A DNA stretch of 64,000 bases from Cronobacter condimenti 1330 (GTDB taxonomy: Bacteria; Pseudomonadota; Gammaproteobacteria; Enterobacterales; Enterobacteriaceae). Position numbers and translations under genes: made by a program. Shown in pieces: positions 7,291 through 15,667 of the stretch (its first letter is position 1; the number at the start of each line of letters is the position of its first letter). The DNA lies in NCBI RefSeq assembly GCF_001277255.1, contig NZ_CP012264.1:1054001-1118000 (forward strand). The letters are read 5' to 3'. The notes beneath the pieces are model-generated. The model saw nothing but the letters and a program-made list of their open reading frames with translations. It did not search any database and was not told the DNA's origin.

Positions 7291-8063
7291 ACCCAGCTGT
7301 CATCATCGCCGCCGAAATCGTCGCCGCCAAAGTCATCGCCTGCAAGGTCGTTATTCCAGTCGTCTTCGCTGCTGGCCGGTACGTAGTCGTTGGCATTGTC
7401 CTGCTGTAACCCGGCGTCCTGATTCAGGAACTGGCTGTCGTCGGCCTGGTTGTAATCTTCAACGGCATTCACCGGGCTAGTATCCGCCGGTTGCGCGGGT
7501 TCGTTGATGATGTTGACGATCTCTTCCGGTTGATGATGGCTAAACATGCTGGTCAGCATATTGCCGAGCACCACGCCCCCGGCGACACCGGCGGCGGTTT
7601 GCAGAGCACCCGCCATAAAGCCGCCGCCGCGTGGGGCGTTGCTGGCATACTGGCCCGCTGCCGCCTGTTGAGCGTAGCCCACAGGCGGTGCGCTCTGGTA
7701 GTTTTGCGCGCCGGGGATGGGGTCGGAGCCGCGCGGCGTTGCCTGCGCACGCGGCGCTTCCGGTTCGCTTTTACCGCCGCCGAAGAGCCCTGCCAGGAAC
7801 CCGCCGCTGCTTTGCTGACGACTCGCCGCCTGCTTCTGCTGTTCCCGTTCGGCTTCCAGCGCCTGGATACGACCGTTAAGCTGTTTCATGGCCGCTTCCT
7901 GGATAAGAATAGTTTGCGCCATGTAATAGGCGGCACCCGGCTGAGTGCGCATATGTTGCTCAATCCAGCGTTCGGCGTCCGCGTCGCGTGGCGCGCTGTT
8001 TTCGCTGGCGGCTTTGAGCCGGTCAAAAAGCCCGTCAATCAGACGTTGCTCTTCAGATTGCAT
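7287..8063 (-). CDS. DUF2076 family protein
   Basis: 258 aa. The N-terminal region (MQSEEQRLIDGLFDRLKAA, then YYMAQTILIQEAAMKQLNGRIQALEAE) is the recognised DUF2076 helical domain. A low-complexity middle follows (Gln/Ala/Pro/Gly-rich, with GGFLAGLFGGG and a glycine-rich hydrophobic stretch near GGGFMAGALQTAAGVAGGVVLGNML). The C-terminal 50 residues are highly acidic and end in repeated DDFGGDD units. Family members are described as putative periplasmic ligand-binding sensors, though no classical signal peptide is visible here. The stop codon overlaps that of yaiI on the other strand, so the two transcripts must be antisense at their ends. Function unknown. Confidence 0.85.
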   Translation of the reverse strand: MQSEEQRLIDGLFDRLKAASENSAPRDADAERWIEQHMRTQPGAAYYMAQTILIQEAAMKQLNGRIQALEAEREQQKQAASRQQSSGGFLAGLFGGGKSEPEAPRAQATPRGSDPIPGAQNYQSAPPVGYAQQAAAGQYASNAPRGGGFMAGALQTAAGVAGGVVLGNMLTSMFSHHQPEEIVNIINEPAQPADTSPVNAVEDYNQADDSQFLNQDAGLQQDNANDYVPASSEDDWNNDLAGDDFGGDDFGGDDDSWV

Positions 8064-8320
8064 GATTCATCCCTCTGTCATTGAACGCGTCAATATTACG
8101 TATTAAGTCTGGAGAAAAATCGTTACTTGTAAATATCCGGCACGTAAAGGAAATAAGAAATATGTAACCGGGTGCGGCGAGCGGTGGGGTTGTGTTAACC
8201 GGGTGCTTTCAAGTAAGGTGGGCGCGTTTTGTGCATTCCGGCAAGTGGTAGCGTGGCTTTACACTTCGCCGAGGAAAGAAAGGTTATCCGGCGCGGGCTT
8301 TCCTGTCACGCCAACATTTT

Positions 8321-8338
8321 TGTAAGTTTAAATTTACG
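8321..8338. promoter_or_regulatory. TyrR box of the aroL promoter
   Basis: TGTAAG-TTTAAA-TTTACG matches the strong TyrR box TGTAAA-N6-TTTACA at 10 of 12 positions, with the essential G and C present. TTTACG could also serve as a -35 element, with TTTATT 17 bp downstream (8356-8361). TyrR bound here would then block RNA polymerase when tyrosine is plentiful, as known for E. coli aroL. Confidence 0.8.
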
Positions 8339-8348
8339 CCTGTCTTGT

Positions 8349-8362
8349 GTACTAGTTTATTG
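8349..8362. promoter_or_regulatory. TrpR operator-like site of aroL
   Basis: The GTACTAGTTT core at 8349-8358 matches the trp operator half-site (ACTAGTT) and lies just downstream of the TyrR box, as in E. coli aroL where TrpR adds to TyrR repression. The second half of the palindrome is weak. Confidence 0.6.
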
Positions 8363-8430
8363 TTAAACTCACAGCTTATGGCCTGCGTTTTGACCCTTTC
8401 GCGGTATGTGAAAGGTGAGGTAATCCATCC

Positions 8431-8955
8431 ATGAATCAACCCATTTATTTAGTCGGCGCACGCGGTTGCGGAAAAACCACTACCGGCGAGGCGCTGGCCC
8501 GCGCGCTGGCGTACGGCTTTGCCGATACTGACCGTTGGCTGCTGGAGCAGACGCAAATGACGGTCGCGCAGGTGGTGGAACAGGAAGGCTGGGCGGGCTT
8601 TCGTGCCCGTGAAAGCCAGGCGCTTCATGCGGTGAGCGCACCGGCGACGGTAGTGGCGACAGGTGGCGGCATGGTGTTGCGGGAAGAAAACCGTGAATTT
8701 ATGCGCCAGCACGGCGTGGTGATTTATCTCAACGTGCCCGTGGATGTCCTGGCGCAGCGCCTTGAGGCGTTCCCGGAAGAAGGACAGCGCCCAACGCTTA
8801 CCGGTAAGCCGATGACAGAAGAGATAGCGGAAGTGCTGGCCGTGCGCGACGCGCTCTATCGTGAATGTGCGCACCATGTCATTGACGCCGCTGACACCCC
8901 GGCAAACATCGTTACGCGTATTATCGCCGCGCTACAACTGGCACGCGCCAGCTAA
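8431..8955 (+). CDS. aroL: Shikimate kinase II
   Basis: 174 aa, as in E. coli AroL. It phosphorylates shikimate with ATP in the aromatic amino acid pathway in the cytoplasm. Walker A GARGCGKTTTG spans residues 9-19. ADTDRWL holds the shikimate-binding Asp, FRARES the binding Arg, and TGGGMVL the Gly-rich shikimate loop. The ATG at 8431 has GGTGAGG upstream. It is followed by yaiA and aroM, the same order as in E. coli, and the upstream TyrR and TrpR sites mean repression by tyrosine and tryptophan. Confidence 0.97.
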   Translation: MNQPIYLVGARGCGKTTTGEALARALAYGFADTDRWLLEQTQMTVAQVVEQEGWAGFRARESQALHAVSAPATVVATGGGMVLREENREFMRQHGVVIYLNVPVDVLAQRLEAFPEEGQRPTLTGKPMTEEIAEVLAVRDALYRECAHHVIDAADTPANIVTRIIAALQLARAS

Positions 8956-9007
8956 GTGGCGGGATTGTCTATACTTACAGCTCGTCCCCGTTAATAAAGG
9001 AAGAGCT

Positions 9008-9199
9008 ATGCCGACCAGACCTCCCTATCCGCGCGAGGCGCGCGTGGTGCCCGTTGAAAAAGGCGTGCCGGGTAAGACCGTCACCAGCTATCAGCTGCGT
9101 GCCGATCACCCGGATCCCGATTCGCTTATCAGCGAACATCCCACCGAGCAAGAAGCGCTGGACGCCAAGCGCCGCTACGAAGACCCCGATAAATCCTGA
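9008..9199 (+). CDS. yaiA: Small protein YaiA
   Basis: 63 aa, the same length as E. coli YaiA, with PPYPREA near the start and YQLRADHPDPDSLISEHPT conserved. It has no signal peptide or membrane segment. Function is unknown, but it is co-transcribed with aroL in E. coli. The ATG at 9008 has AAGGAAGAG 3-11 nt upstream, while the frame extends to an unused ATG within aroL. It follows aroL by 52 nt. Confidence 0.93.
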   Translation: MPTRPPYPREARVVPVEKGVPGKTVTSYQLRADHPDPDSLISEHPTEQEALDAKRRYEDPDKS

Positions 9200-9461
9200 C
9201 CGCAGTCGGCGGCAAGCGTCACGCTGCGCTTACCGCCAGTCTGAAAAACAGCGCCTGCCGTTTTGCATCACACCTTTAATCCAAAGCTAATGTTAACGAT
9301 ACGTTATGATTATTTTTTAGCGGCGGGCGCTGTTGCGGTTTTTTTCACCGTGCAGTGCCGCAAAGCTGCTACGCTTTTTGATTCCTCCTTCACTTGTGCT
9401 CAAGAAACAGGCGAAAGGTGTCGTTATTACTCTGAGAGGCAGTAAAAAAAGGCGATAAATA

Positions 9462-10139
9462 ATGAGTGCGACTCTGGCGATACTCACCATCGGCGTGGTG
9501 CCTGTCAGCGAGGTGCTGCCGCTGTTAACCGAACATATTGATGAACAGCACATTACCCATATCAGTCTGATGGGCAAATTGTCGCGCGAAGAAGTGATGG
9601 AAGATTACGGCCCGACAGGCGAGGAAGAGACGCTGATTACGCTGCTTAAGGATAACGAGACCGCTGTGGTCTCAAAGGCCAAAACACAGCAGGCACTGCA
9701 AAGCATTATCGAAGTACTCGATAACCAGGGCTTTGACGTTATTTTGTTGATGAGCACGTTGCGCTTTCGGGGGTTGCGTGCGCGCAACGCGATCCTGCTT
9801 GAGCCAGATCGCATCATTCCGCCGCTGGTGGCGTCGATTGTCGACGGGCATCAGGTGGGCGTGATTCTGCCTATTCCTGAACTGATGGACGCGCAGGTAC
9901 AAAAATGGCAGGTGCTGGAAAGCGCGCCGCATTACGCGCTGGCAAATCCGTTTTTCGGCACCGCGGAAGAGTTGGTCGGCGCGGGGCGCGAACTGTTATC
10001 ACGTGGCGCGGATGTGCTGCTGCTCGACTGCCTCGGTTTTCATCAAAAACACCGGGATCTTTTGCAAAAGGCGCTTGATGTGCCGGTACTGCTCAGTAAT
10101 GTCCTGGTGGCGCGTCTTGCGTCCGAACTGCTTATCTGA
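9462..10139 (+). CDS. aroM: AroM family protein
   Basis: 225 aa, the E. coli AroM length. It starts MSATLAILTIGVVPVSEVLP, a typical AroM N-terminus. Glycine/aspartate-rich segments (DGHQVGVILPIPE, ADVLLLDCLGFHQKHR) suggest a Rossmann-like or Asp/Glu-racemase-like fold. The molecular activity is not known. It belongs to the TyrR-controlled aroL-yaiA-aroM group, but the 262-nt gap after yaiA allows its own promoter. Cytoplasmic. A GTGACAGC-type hairpin follows the stop codon. Confidence 0.93.
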   Translation: MSATLAILTIGVVPVSEVLPLLTEHIDEQHITHISLMGKLSREEVMEDYGPTGEEETLITLLKDNETAVVSKAKTQQALQSIIEVLDNQGFDVILLMSTLRFRGLRARNAILLEPDRIIPPLVASIVDGHQVGVILPIPELMDAQVQKWQVLESAPHYALANPFFGTAEELVGAGRELLSRGADVLLLDCLGFHQKHRDLLQKALDVPVLLSNVLVARLASELLI

Positions 10140-10142
10140 GCG

Positions 10143-10165
10143 GCTGTCACAATTTGCGTGACAGC
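10143..10165 (+). repeat. Perfect inverted repeat after aroM
   Basis: GCTGTCAC / GTGACAGC with a 7-nt loop, directly after the aroM stop codon. It lacks a clear T-run, so it is a weak terminator or an mRNA-stabilising hairpin. Confidence 0.5.
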
Positions 10166-10222
10166 TCTCAGGCTGGCCCTCTATATTGTTTTTCCAACCA
10201 TTTTTTTAATAAGGGCCTGCTT

Positions 10223-10507
10223 ATGCTTCAGAGTAATGAATACTTTTCCGGTAAAGTGAAGTCTATCGGTTTCACCAGCAGCAGCACGGGCCGCGCCAGC
10301 GTCGGCGTGATGGCGGAAGGTGAATATACGTTCAGCACCGCGCAGCCAGAAGAGATGACCGTCATCAGCGGCGCGCTGAATGTGTTACTGCCGGGCGAAA
10401 CCGAATGGAAAACGTACGAGGCGGGGCAGGTCTTTCACGTGCCGGGGCACAGCGAGTTTCATCTGCAGGTGGCGGAGCCAACGTCTTATCTCTGCCGTTA
10501 TCTGTAA
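10223..10507 (+). CDS. ppnP: Pyrimidine/purine nucleoside phosphorylase (YaiE/PpnP)
   Basis: 94 aa small cupin, the length of E. coli PpnP. MLQSNEYFSGKVKSIGF at the start and FHVPGHSEFHLQVAEPTSYLCRY at the end match the family. It phosphorolyses several nucleosides to base and ribose-1-phosphate in the cytoplasm. The start at 10223 is chosen because homology begins there and AAGGG lies 7 nt upstream; a longer frame from 10154 runs through non-conserved residues. It is convergent with rdgC, with only 33 nt between the stops. Confidence 0.94.
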   Translation: MLQSNEYFSGKVKSIGFTSSSTGRASVGVMAEGEYTFSTAQPEEMTVISGALNVLLPGETEWKTYEAGQVFHVPGHSEFHLQVAEPTSYLCRYL

Positions 10508-10540
10508 ACGCGCCGCCCCGGGCGGGGCGACGCGGGCGTA

Positions 10541-11452
10541 TTAACGCTGGGCTTCGCCGCCCAGCGCTTCCACTAAGTTTTGGATCAGCGCCGCAAGCTC
10601 GCCGGTCATCAGCGTAAAATCGGCGTCAAAGCGTTGCGCCACATCTTCACGCGCAATGTCGTCGTTCTGGTCGCGCAGTTCATCTGAGAATTTCAGGCGC
10701 TTGATCGAGCCATCGTCGCACAGCATGAACTGCACACGCTGCTGCCAGTCGAGCGCCAGTTTGGTCACCACTTTACCGGCTTCGATATGCACCGCGATTT
10801 CGTCGCTTACCAGCTCCTGCTTCTTGCAGCGGATCACGCCGCCATCTTCCAGAATCGCCTTAAGCTCGGCTTCGTCGAGCAGCTGAAAACCCTGCGGCAC
10901 GTTATTGGCGCGCACCCACTCGGTGAGTGTCAGTTCTATCGGGTTTTCAAATGTCAGCGGCACTACCGGCAGCGAACCGAGGCTTTTACGCAGTAGCGCC
11001 AGCGTATCTTCTGCTTTTTTCGCGCTTGCGCAGTCCACCACAATCAGTCCGCTTGCGGTATCAATCCACATCATGGTCTGGCTGAAGCGGCTGAATGCGC
11101 GCGGCAGGAGTGAATGAAGCACTTCGTCTTTGAGCGAATCTTTTTCCGTTTTCTTAAGCTTACGGCCCTGATCGGCTTCAAGACGGGCGATTTTCGCTTC
11201 CAGCGCCTGCTTGATAACCGGCGCAGGCAGGATCTTCTCTTCTTTACGCGCGCAAATCACAATCTGGCCGTTGACGGCGTGGGTCAGCGCGTCGCTGCCG
11301 CCGCCCATAGGCGCAACCCAACCGGTTTTTGCCATATCCTGGCTGCCGCACGGGGTGAAGGTAAACGCAGCTAACTGTTTTTCCATTTCATCCGCACGCA
11401 GCGGGGCGTCGCGGTTTAAACGGTAAACCATTAAATTTTTGAACCACAGCAT
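10541..11452 (-). CDS. rdgC: Recombination-associated protein RdgC
   Basis: 303 aa, as in E. coli. RdgC is a ring-shaped nonspecific DNA-binding protein that limits RecA filament action; it sits on the nucleoid. Highly conserved segments include FTPCGSQDMAKTGW, KKTEKDSLKDEVLHSLLPRAFSRFSQT and VDCASAKKAEDTLALLRKSLGSLP. The start ATG at 11452 (MLWFKNLMVYRL) matches the family and has GGAA 7 nt upstream; the frame extends 13 codons further without conservation. Divergent from mak. Confidence 0.96.
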   Translation of the reverse strand: MLWFKNLMVYRLNRDAPLRADEMEKQLAAFTFTPCGSQDMAKTGWVAPMGGGSDALTHAVNGQIVICARKEEKILPAPVIKQALEAKIARLEADQGRKLKKTEKDSLKDEVLHSLLPRAFSRFSQTMMWIDTASGLIVVDCASAKKAEDTLALLRKSLGSLPVVPLTFENPIELTLTEWVRANNVPQGFQLLDEAELKAILEDGGVIRCKKQELVSDEIAVHIEAGKVVTKLALDWQQRVQFMLCDDGSIKRLKFSDELRDQNDDIAREDVAQRFDADFTLMTGELAALIQNLVEALGGEAQR

Positions 11453-11578
11453 GTTAATTTCCACGGCCTGGTAGTTAAACGCAGCGGGCATGATAACGAA
11501 TCAGCCGCGGTGTTTCATTGCCTTTCACGGGCAGGTTATCTACTCTCCTGGTAAGTCATTGAATATGAGGAAGCAGAC

Positions 11579-12490
11579 GTGCGTATTGGGATCGATTTAG
11601 GCGGCACCAAAACCGAAGTGATTGCGCTCAGCGACGACGGAGAGCAGCGCTTTCGCCACCGTGTGCCCACGCCCCGCAACGATTATCCACAAACGGTCGA
11701 GACCATCGCCGGGCTCGTGGAACTGGCGGAGCGCGAAACGGGCGAGCGCGGTACGGTGGGCGTCGGGATACCGGGCACGCTTTCGCCCTATACGGGCGTA
11801 GTGAAAAACGCCAACTCCACATGGCTTAATGGCCAGGCGCTGGATAAAGACCTGAGCGCGCGGCTCGCGCGTGAGGTGCGTCTGGCCAATGATGCTAACT
11901 GTTTCGCCGTCTCCGAGGCCGTTGATGGCGCGGCGGCGGGTGCGCAGACCGTGTTTGCTGTGATAATTGGCACTGGTTGTGGGTCCGGCATTGCGCTTGG
12001 CGGGCGCAGCCATATCGGGGCTAACGGCAACGCGGGCGAGTGGGGCCATAACCCGCTGCCCTGGATGGACGACGACGAACTTCGCTATCGTGAAGAAGTC
12101 CCGTGCTATTGCGGCAAACAGGGCTGCATCGAAACCTATATCTCCGGAACCGGGTTTGCGACCGACTATCACCGCCTGAGCGGCCAGCCGCTGAAAGGCA
12201 GCGAAATCATCCGGCTGGTGGATGAGCAAGACGCGCTGGCGGAGCTGGCACTGAGCCGTTACGAGCTGCGGCTTGCGAAATCGCTGGCGCATATCGTCAA
12301 TGTTCTCGACCCCGACGTGATTGTGCTGGGCGGCGGCATGAGCAACGTTGACCGGCTGTATAAAACCGTACCGCCGCTCATGAAACACTGGGTATTCGGG
12401 GGCGAATGCGAAACGCCGGTGCGCAAAGCGGTGCATGGCGATTCGAGCGGCGTTCGTGGCGCCGCCTGGCTCTGGCCCGCCATACGCTAA
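11579..12490 (+). CDS. mak: ROK-family fructokinase/mannokinase Mak
   Basis: 303 aa (E. coli Mak 302). A GTG start gives MRIGIDLGGTKTEVIAL, the phosphate-binding motif of ROK kinases. Further features are IGTGCGSG, GEWGHNPLPW with the sugar-contacting Glu and His, and the zinc motif CYCGKQGCIET (about residues 176-183). It phosphorylates fructose and mannose with ATP in the cytoplasm. It is divergent from rdgC and convergent with sbcC. In E. coli araJ lies between mak and sbcC; here it is absent and a terminator joins the two genes. Confidence 0.95.
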   Translation: MRIGIDLGGTKTEVIALSDDGEQRFRHRVPTPRNDYPQTVETIAGLVELAERETGERGTVGVGIPGTLSPYTGVVKNANSTWLNGQALDKDLSARLAREVRLANDANCFAVSEAVDGAAAGAQTVFAVIIGTGCGSGIALGGRSHIGANGNAGEWGHNPLPWMDDDELRYREEVPCYCGKQGCIETYISGTGFATDYHRLSGQPLKGSEIIRLVDEQDALAELALSRYELRLAKSLAHIVNVLDPDVIVLGGGMSNVDRLYKTVPPLMKHWVFGGECETPVRKAVHGDSSGVRGAAWLWPAIR

Positions 12491-12493
12491 AAG

Positions 12494-12519
12494 AAAAGGG
12501 GCTGCGCGCCCCTTTTTTT
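12494..12519. terminator. Bidirectional terminator between mak and sbcC
   Basis: AAAAGGGGC / GCCCCTTTTTTT hairpin with a short TGCGC loop and T-runs in both directions. It serves the convergent mak and sbcC transcripts. Confidence 0.85.
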
Positions 12520-15500
12520 ATTCGACCTGATACTCACGTGCGAGCCGGCTGACGCCAAGCCCGTTGATCTTCTTGACCTTTATTTGCACCGGAATACGCT
12601 CTTTCATCGCCTCGACATGGCTGATGACGCCGATAGTTTTACCGCTCGCGTTCAGCGCATCCAGCGCATCCAGCGCCGTGTCGAGCGTCTGCGCGTCCAG
12701 CGTGCCAAAGCCCTCGTCCAGGAAGAGCGAGTCGATACGGGTTTTATGGCTCACCAGATCCGACAGCGCCAGCGCCAGCGCAAGGCTCACCAGAAAACTT
12801 TCGCCGCCTGACAACGTGCGGGTGTCGCGAACCGCGTCCGCCTGCCAGGTATCCACCACTTCCAGCTCCAGATCTTCGCTCAGTTTGCGTTTTAGCAGAT
12901 AACGGCCATGCAGGCGCGTCAGCTGGTTATTGGCAAGCCACACAAGATTATCCAGCGTCAGCCCCTGGGCGAACTTACGGAATTTATCGCCTTTCTGGGA
13001 GCCGACCAGATGATTGAGCTGACCCCATTCATCGGCCTCGCGGCGTGCCGCGTCGATATGAGCCAGCAGCGATGTCAGGCGCGCGCGGTTTTCTTCATCC
13101 TGGCGAAGTTGCTGGCGCAGTTCGCCCTGGCGCGTGGTGTTGTCGCGCAGATGCGTCGCGATAACGGCAAGCGCTGCTTCACTCCCGGCTGCGGATGTTG
13201 TGTCGTCAAGCGCGTCCGGACGAGCGCTCAGGTGGCGCTCCAGCGCTTGCTGTGCCTGGGCGTGCAGCGTCTGTTGCTGATGAAGCTCGCGCTCCAGCGC
13301 CTGCTTTTGCGCCTCCAGCTGACGCAGCGTGGCGTCGTCCAGCAGCGCGGCCAGAAACGCCGCTTTATCGGCAAAATGGCTGACGGCCAGCGCCTCGTCG
13401 AACGCACGTTGCGCGCTCTCATAACGCGCTCGTTCCTGCGCAAGCTGCGCGCCGAGCGTCTGCCACTGCGCCTCAAGCGACAGGCAGAGCGTGTGAATCT
13501 GTTGACCCGCGTGCGCCAGTTCATCGGCCGGGAGAGACGCCGCCTGCGCCTCGCCCTCCTGCGGCAACAGCGCCAGTAAATTCTCGCAGGCGGCGAGTCT
13601 GTCGCGCAGGCGTTGCTGTTGCTGCTCATGTTGCTGCCAGCGACGGGCTTCTTCTTCGCGCGCGGCGAACCACGGCACGGGGTTATCGTCATCCGGTGCG
13701 GGTAATGAGAAGGTCGCCAGCTGGTCGCGCAGTGTCTCCTGCTGGGCCTGGTATGCCGTATCGAGCTGGGTGAACTGGCGCTGCGCGTTATCCAGCGCGG
13801 CATCGAGCATCTGGCGCTCGCGCAACAGGTGCAACTGTTGTTCGCGGCGGGTCTGCGCCTCAAGCCACGGGGTGATATCCTCGCCCGGGGCCTGGGTGAG
13901 CCCGGCGGCGGCGCACAGCGTCTGCCACTGTGAGGTGAGTGCTTGCTCCTCTTCCAGCAGGCTTGTCGCTTCGCTTTCCTGCTGCTGGCGCTGTTTGATT
14001 AGCGCCTCGAGCTGCCCGCGCAGGGCAGCACCCTCGGCGCCGAGCTGGTCTTTCTCTTGCTCAAGTTGCGCAAGACGCAGGCGGCTGGCGTCGGGTTTCA
14101 GGGCCTGATACGCCTCGACCGCCGGATGTTCCGTTGCGCCGCAAAGCGGGCAGGGGCTGCCAGGTTGCAGGCGCGCGCGCTCTTCGACGAGGCTTGCGAT
14201 GCGCTGCTCCAGCTCGCACACGGTTTTCGCACGCGCGAGCTCTTCCTGTTTGGTTTTGTAATCCTGCCGTTTTTGCGCAAGCTGCTGTTCGAACTGCTGG
14301 ATCTGTGCGTGCAATCCGGCAGACATCTCCTGCTGGCGCGCTTTACGGCGCGTCAGCGGCGAAAAGGCAGCGTGCAGAGTGGCAAGCTGCTGGCGCAGCG
14401 GGCGCTGTTCGTTAAGGACGGCGAGCGCATGAGCGGTATCCTCGGGCGAAAGCGCAAGTTCGGCCTGCGGCAGCGCGTCGCGTTTGCGCCGGGTGGCGTC
14501 GAGCGTCATGTTGAGGGCGTGAAGCTGCTCGCGATCGCGCTTTTGCTGGGCCAGCACCGCGCGCCAGCCCGCAAGTTCGCTGCTCCAGTAGCGAAAGCGA
14601 TCGTGCTCCACGAGCCAGTGGTCGGTCTGCGCCAGCTCTTCACGCTGGGCTTGCGCCTGTTGCGCTGCCGCCTGACGGATGGCCTTCCGGCGCGCGACGC
14701 TTTCCTGTAAGCGAACGCTTACTTCCTCATGCTGGTGTTGAGTGGCGGCAAGCGACGTTTCCAGCTCCTGAACGTGCAGCCAGGCCGGGCGCAGTTTTTC
14801 AGCAGGCAGCCCCGCCGCCAGCCGTGCCAGCTGCGGGGCCGCAGCCTCTAACGCCTGTTCCGCCGCCGCCGCGCCCAGGCGCGCCGTCTCAAGCGCGGCG
14901 CTCAGTGCGCTGCGCTGGGTCAGCCACAAATGCTGCTGATGTAACTGACGCTGCTGCGCCAGCAGGGTTTTCTCTTCGTCAGTGAGTGCCTGCAAACCTG
15001 TCGCGAGGCTTTCGCGCTGCGTCTCATCCAGTAGCGTAACGCCCTGCGCCTGGGATTCGAGTTTCTCAAGCGCGCTGCGGGCCTCTTTATGTTGCTCGAA
15101 AATCCGCGCGGAAACCTGACCGTAGATTTCCGTGCCGGTCAGTTCTTCCAGCAGCTCGGCGCGCGCTTTGGCTTCGGCGTTCAGAAAGGCGGCGAACTGG
15201 CCCTGTGAGAGCATCATTGAACGGGTGAAGCGGTCGTAATCAAGCCCGGTGAGCGCGGCAATTCTGTCGAGTTTGTCTTTGATTTTATCGGCGACGATTT
15301 TGCCATCTTCGCAGCGCGCCAGCTCCACGCGCGGCGCCTGTAAATTGCCGTCCGGCTGGCCGCGTGCGCGACTCTGGCTCCAGAAGGCGCGCCAGGCGAC
15401 GCCTTTGACTTCAAATTCCACTTCCGCAAGGCATTCGGCGGTGTCGCGGGTCATGAGATCGTTCTGGCTTTGCGACAGCGCGTTCAGACGCGGCGTGCGG

Positions 15501-15667
15501 TGGTAGAGCGCAAGGCAGATAGCGTCCAGGAGCGTCGTTTTGCCCGCACCCGTAGGGCCGGTTATCGCAAACAGGCCATTGCTGGCGAACGGCTCGGCGG
15601 TAAAGTCGATTTTCCATTCGCCCTTGAGGGAGTTCAGGTTTTTCAGGCGCAAGGTTAAGATTTTCAT
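12518..15667 (-). CDS. sbcC: Exonuclease subunit SbcC
   Basis: 1049 aa, SMC/Rad50-like ATPase (E. coli 1048). N-terminal Walker A GPTGAGKTT (residues 37-45), then a long Gln/Ala/Glu/Arg-rich coiled coil. It is broken near residue 500 by the zinc hook CPLCG that dimerises the molecule, with a second coiled-coil arm after it. The C-terminus carries the ABC signature LSGGESFLVSLALALALS and Walker B LFLDEGFGTLD. With SbcD it cleaves hairpin and protein-blocked DNA ends. Its ATG overlaps the sbcD stop by 4 nt, so translation is coupled. Confidence 0.98.
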   Translation of the reverse strand: MKILTLRLKNLNSLKGEWKIDFTAEPFASNGLFAITGPTGAGKTTLLDAICLALYHRTPRLNALSQSQNDLMTRDTAECLAEVEFEVKGVAWRAFWSQSRARGQPDGNLQAPRVELARCEDGKIVADKIKDKLDRIAALTGLDYDRFTRSMMLSQGQFAAFLNAEAKARAELLEELTGTEIYGQVSARIFEQHKEARSALEKLESQAQGVTLLDETQRESLATGLQALTDEEKTLLAQQRQLHQQHLWLTQRSALSAALETARLGAAAAEQALEAAAPQLARLAAGLPAEKLRPAWLHVQELETSLAATQHQHEEVSVRLQESVARRKAIRQAAAQQAQAQREELAQTDHWLVEHDRFRYWSSELAGWRAVLAQQKRDREQLHALNMTLDATRRKRDALPQAELALSPEDTAHALAVLNEQRPLRQQLATLHAAFSPLTRRKARQQEMSAGLHAQIQQFEQQLAQKRQDYKTKQEELARAKTVCELEQRIASLVEERARLQPGSPCPLCGATEHPAVEAYQALKPDASRLRLAQLEQEKDQLGAEGAALRGQLEALIKQRQQQESEATSLLEEEQALTSQWQTLCAAAGLTQAPGEDITPWLEAQTRREQQLHLLRERQMLDAALDNAQRQFTQLDTAYQAQQETLRDQLATFSLPAPDDDNPVPWFAAREEEARRWQQHEQQQQRLRDRLAACENLLALLPQEGEAQAASLPADELAHAGQQIHTLCLSLEAQWQTLGAQLAQERARYESAQRAFDEALAVSHFADKAAFLAALLDDATLRQLEAQKQALERELHQQQTLHAQAQQALERHLSARPDALDDTTSAAGSEAALAVIATHLRDNTTRQGELRQQLRQDEENRARLTSLLAHIDAARREADEWGQLNHLVGSQKGDKFRKFAQGLTLDNLVWLANNQLTRLHGRYLLKRKLSEDLELEVVDTWQADAVRDTRTLSGGESFLVSLALALALSDLVSHKTRIDSLFLDEGFGTLDAQTLDTALDALDALNASGKTIGVISHVEAMKERIPVQIKVKKINGLGVSRLAREYQVE

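Larger units (their letters stand above)
8064..8430. other. Divergent intergenic region between the DUF2076 gene and aroL
   Basis: 367 bp containing the promoters of two divergent genes. The right end carries TyrR and TrpR operators for aroL. A second, weak TyrR-like box (TGGTAG-N6-TTTACA, 8246-8263) lies 75 bp upstream of the strong one. Nothing else is recognisable in 8085-8240. Confidence 0.55.

Noticed and set aside
12908..13579. 223-codon plus-strand frame over sbcC
   Set aside because: Antisense shadow of the sbcC coiled coil; Arg/Leu-rich with no recognisable domain.
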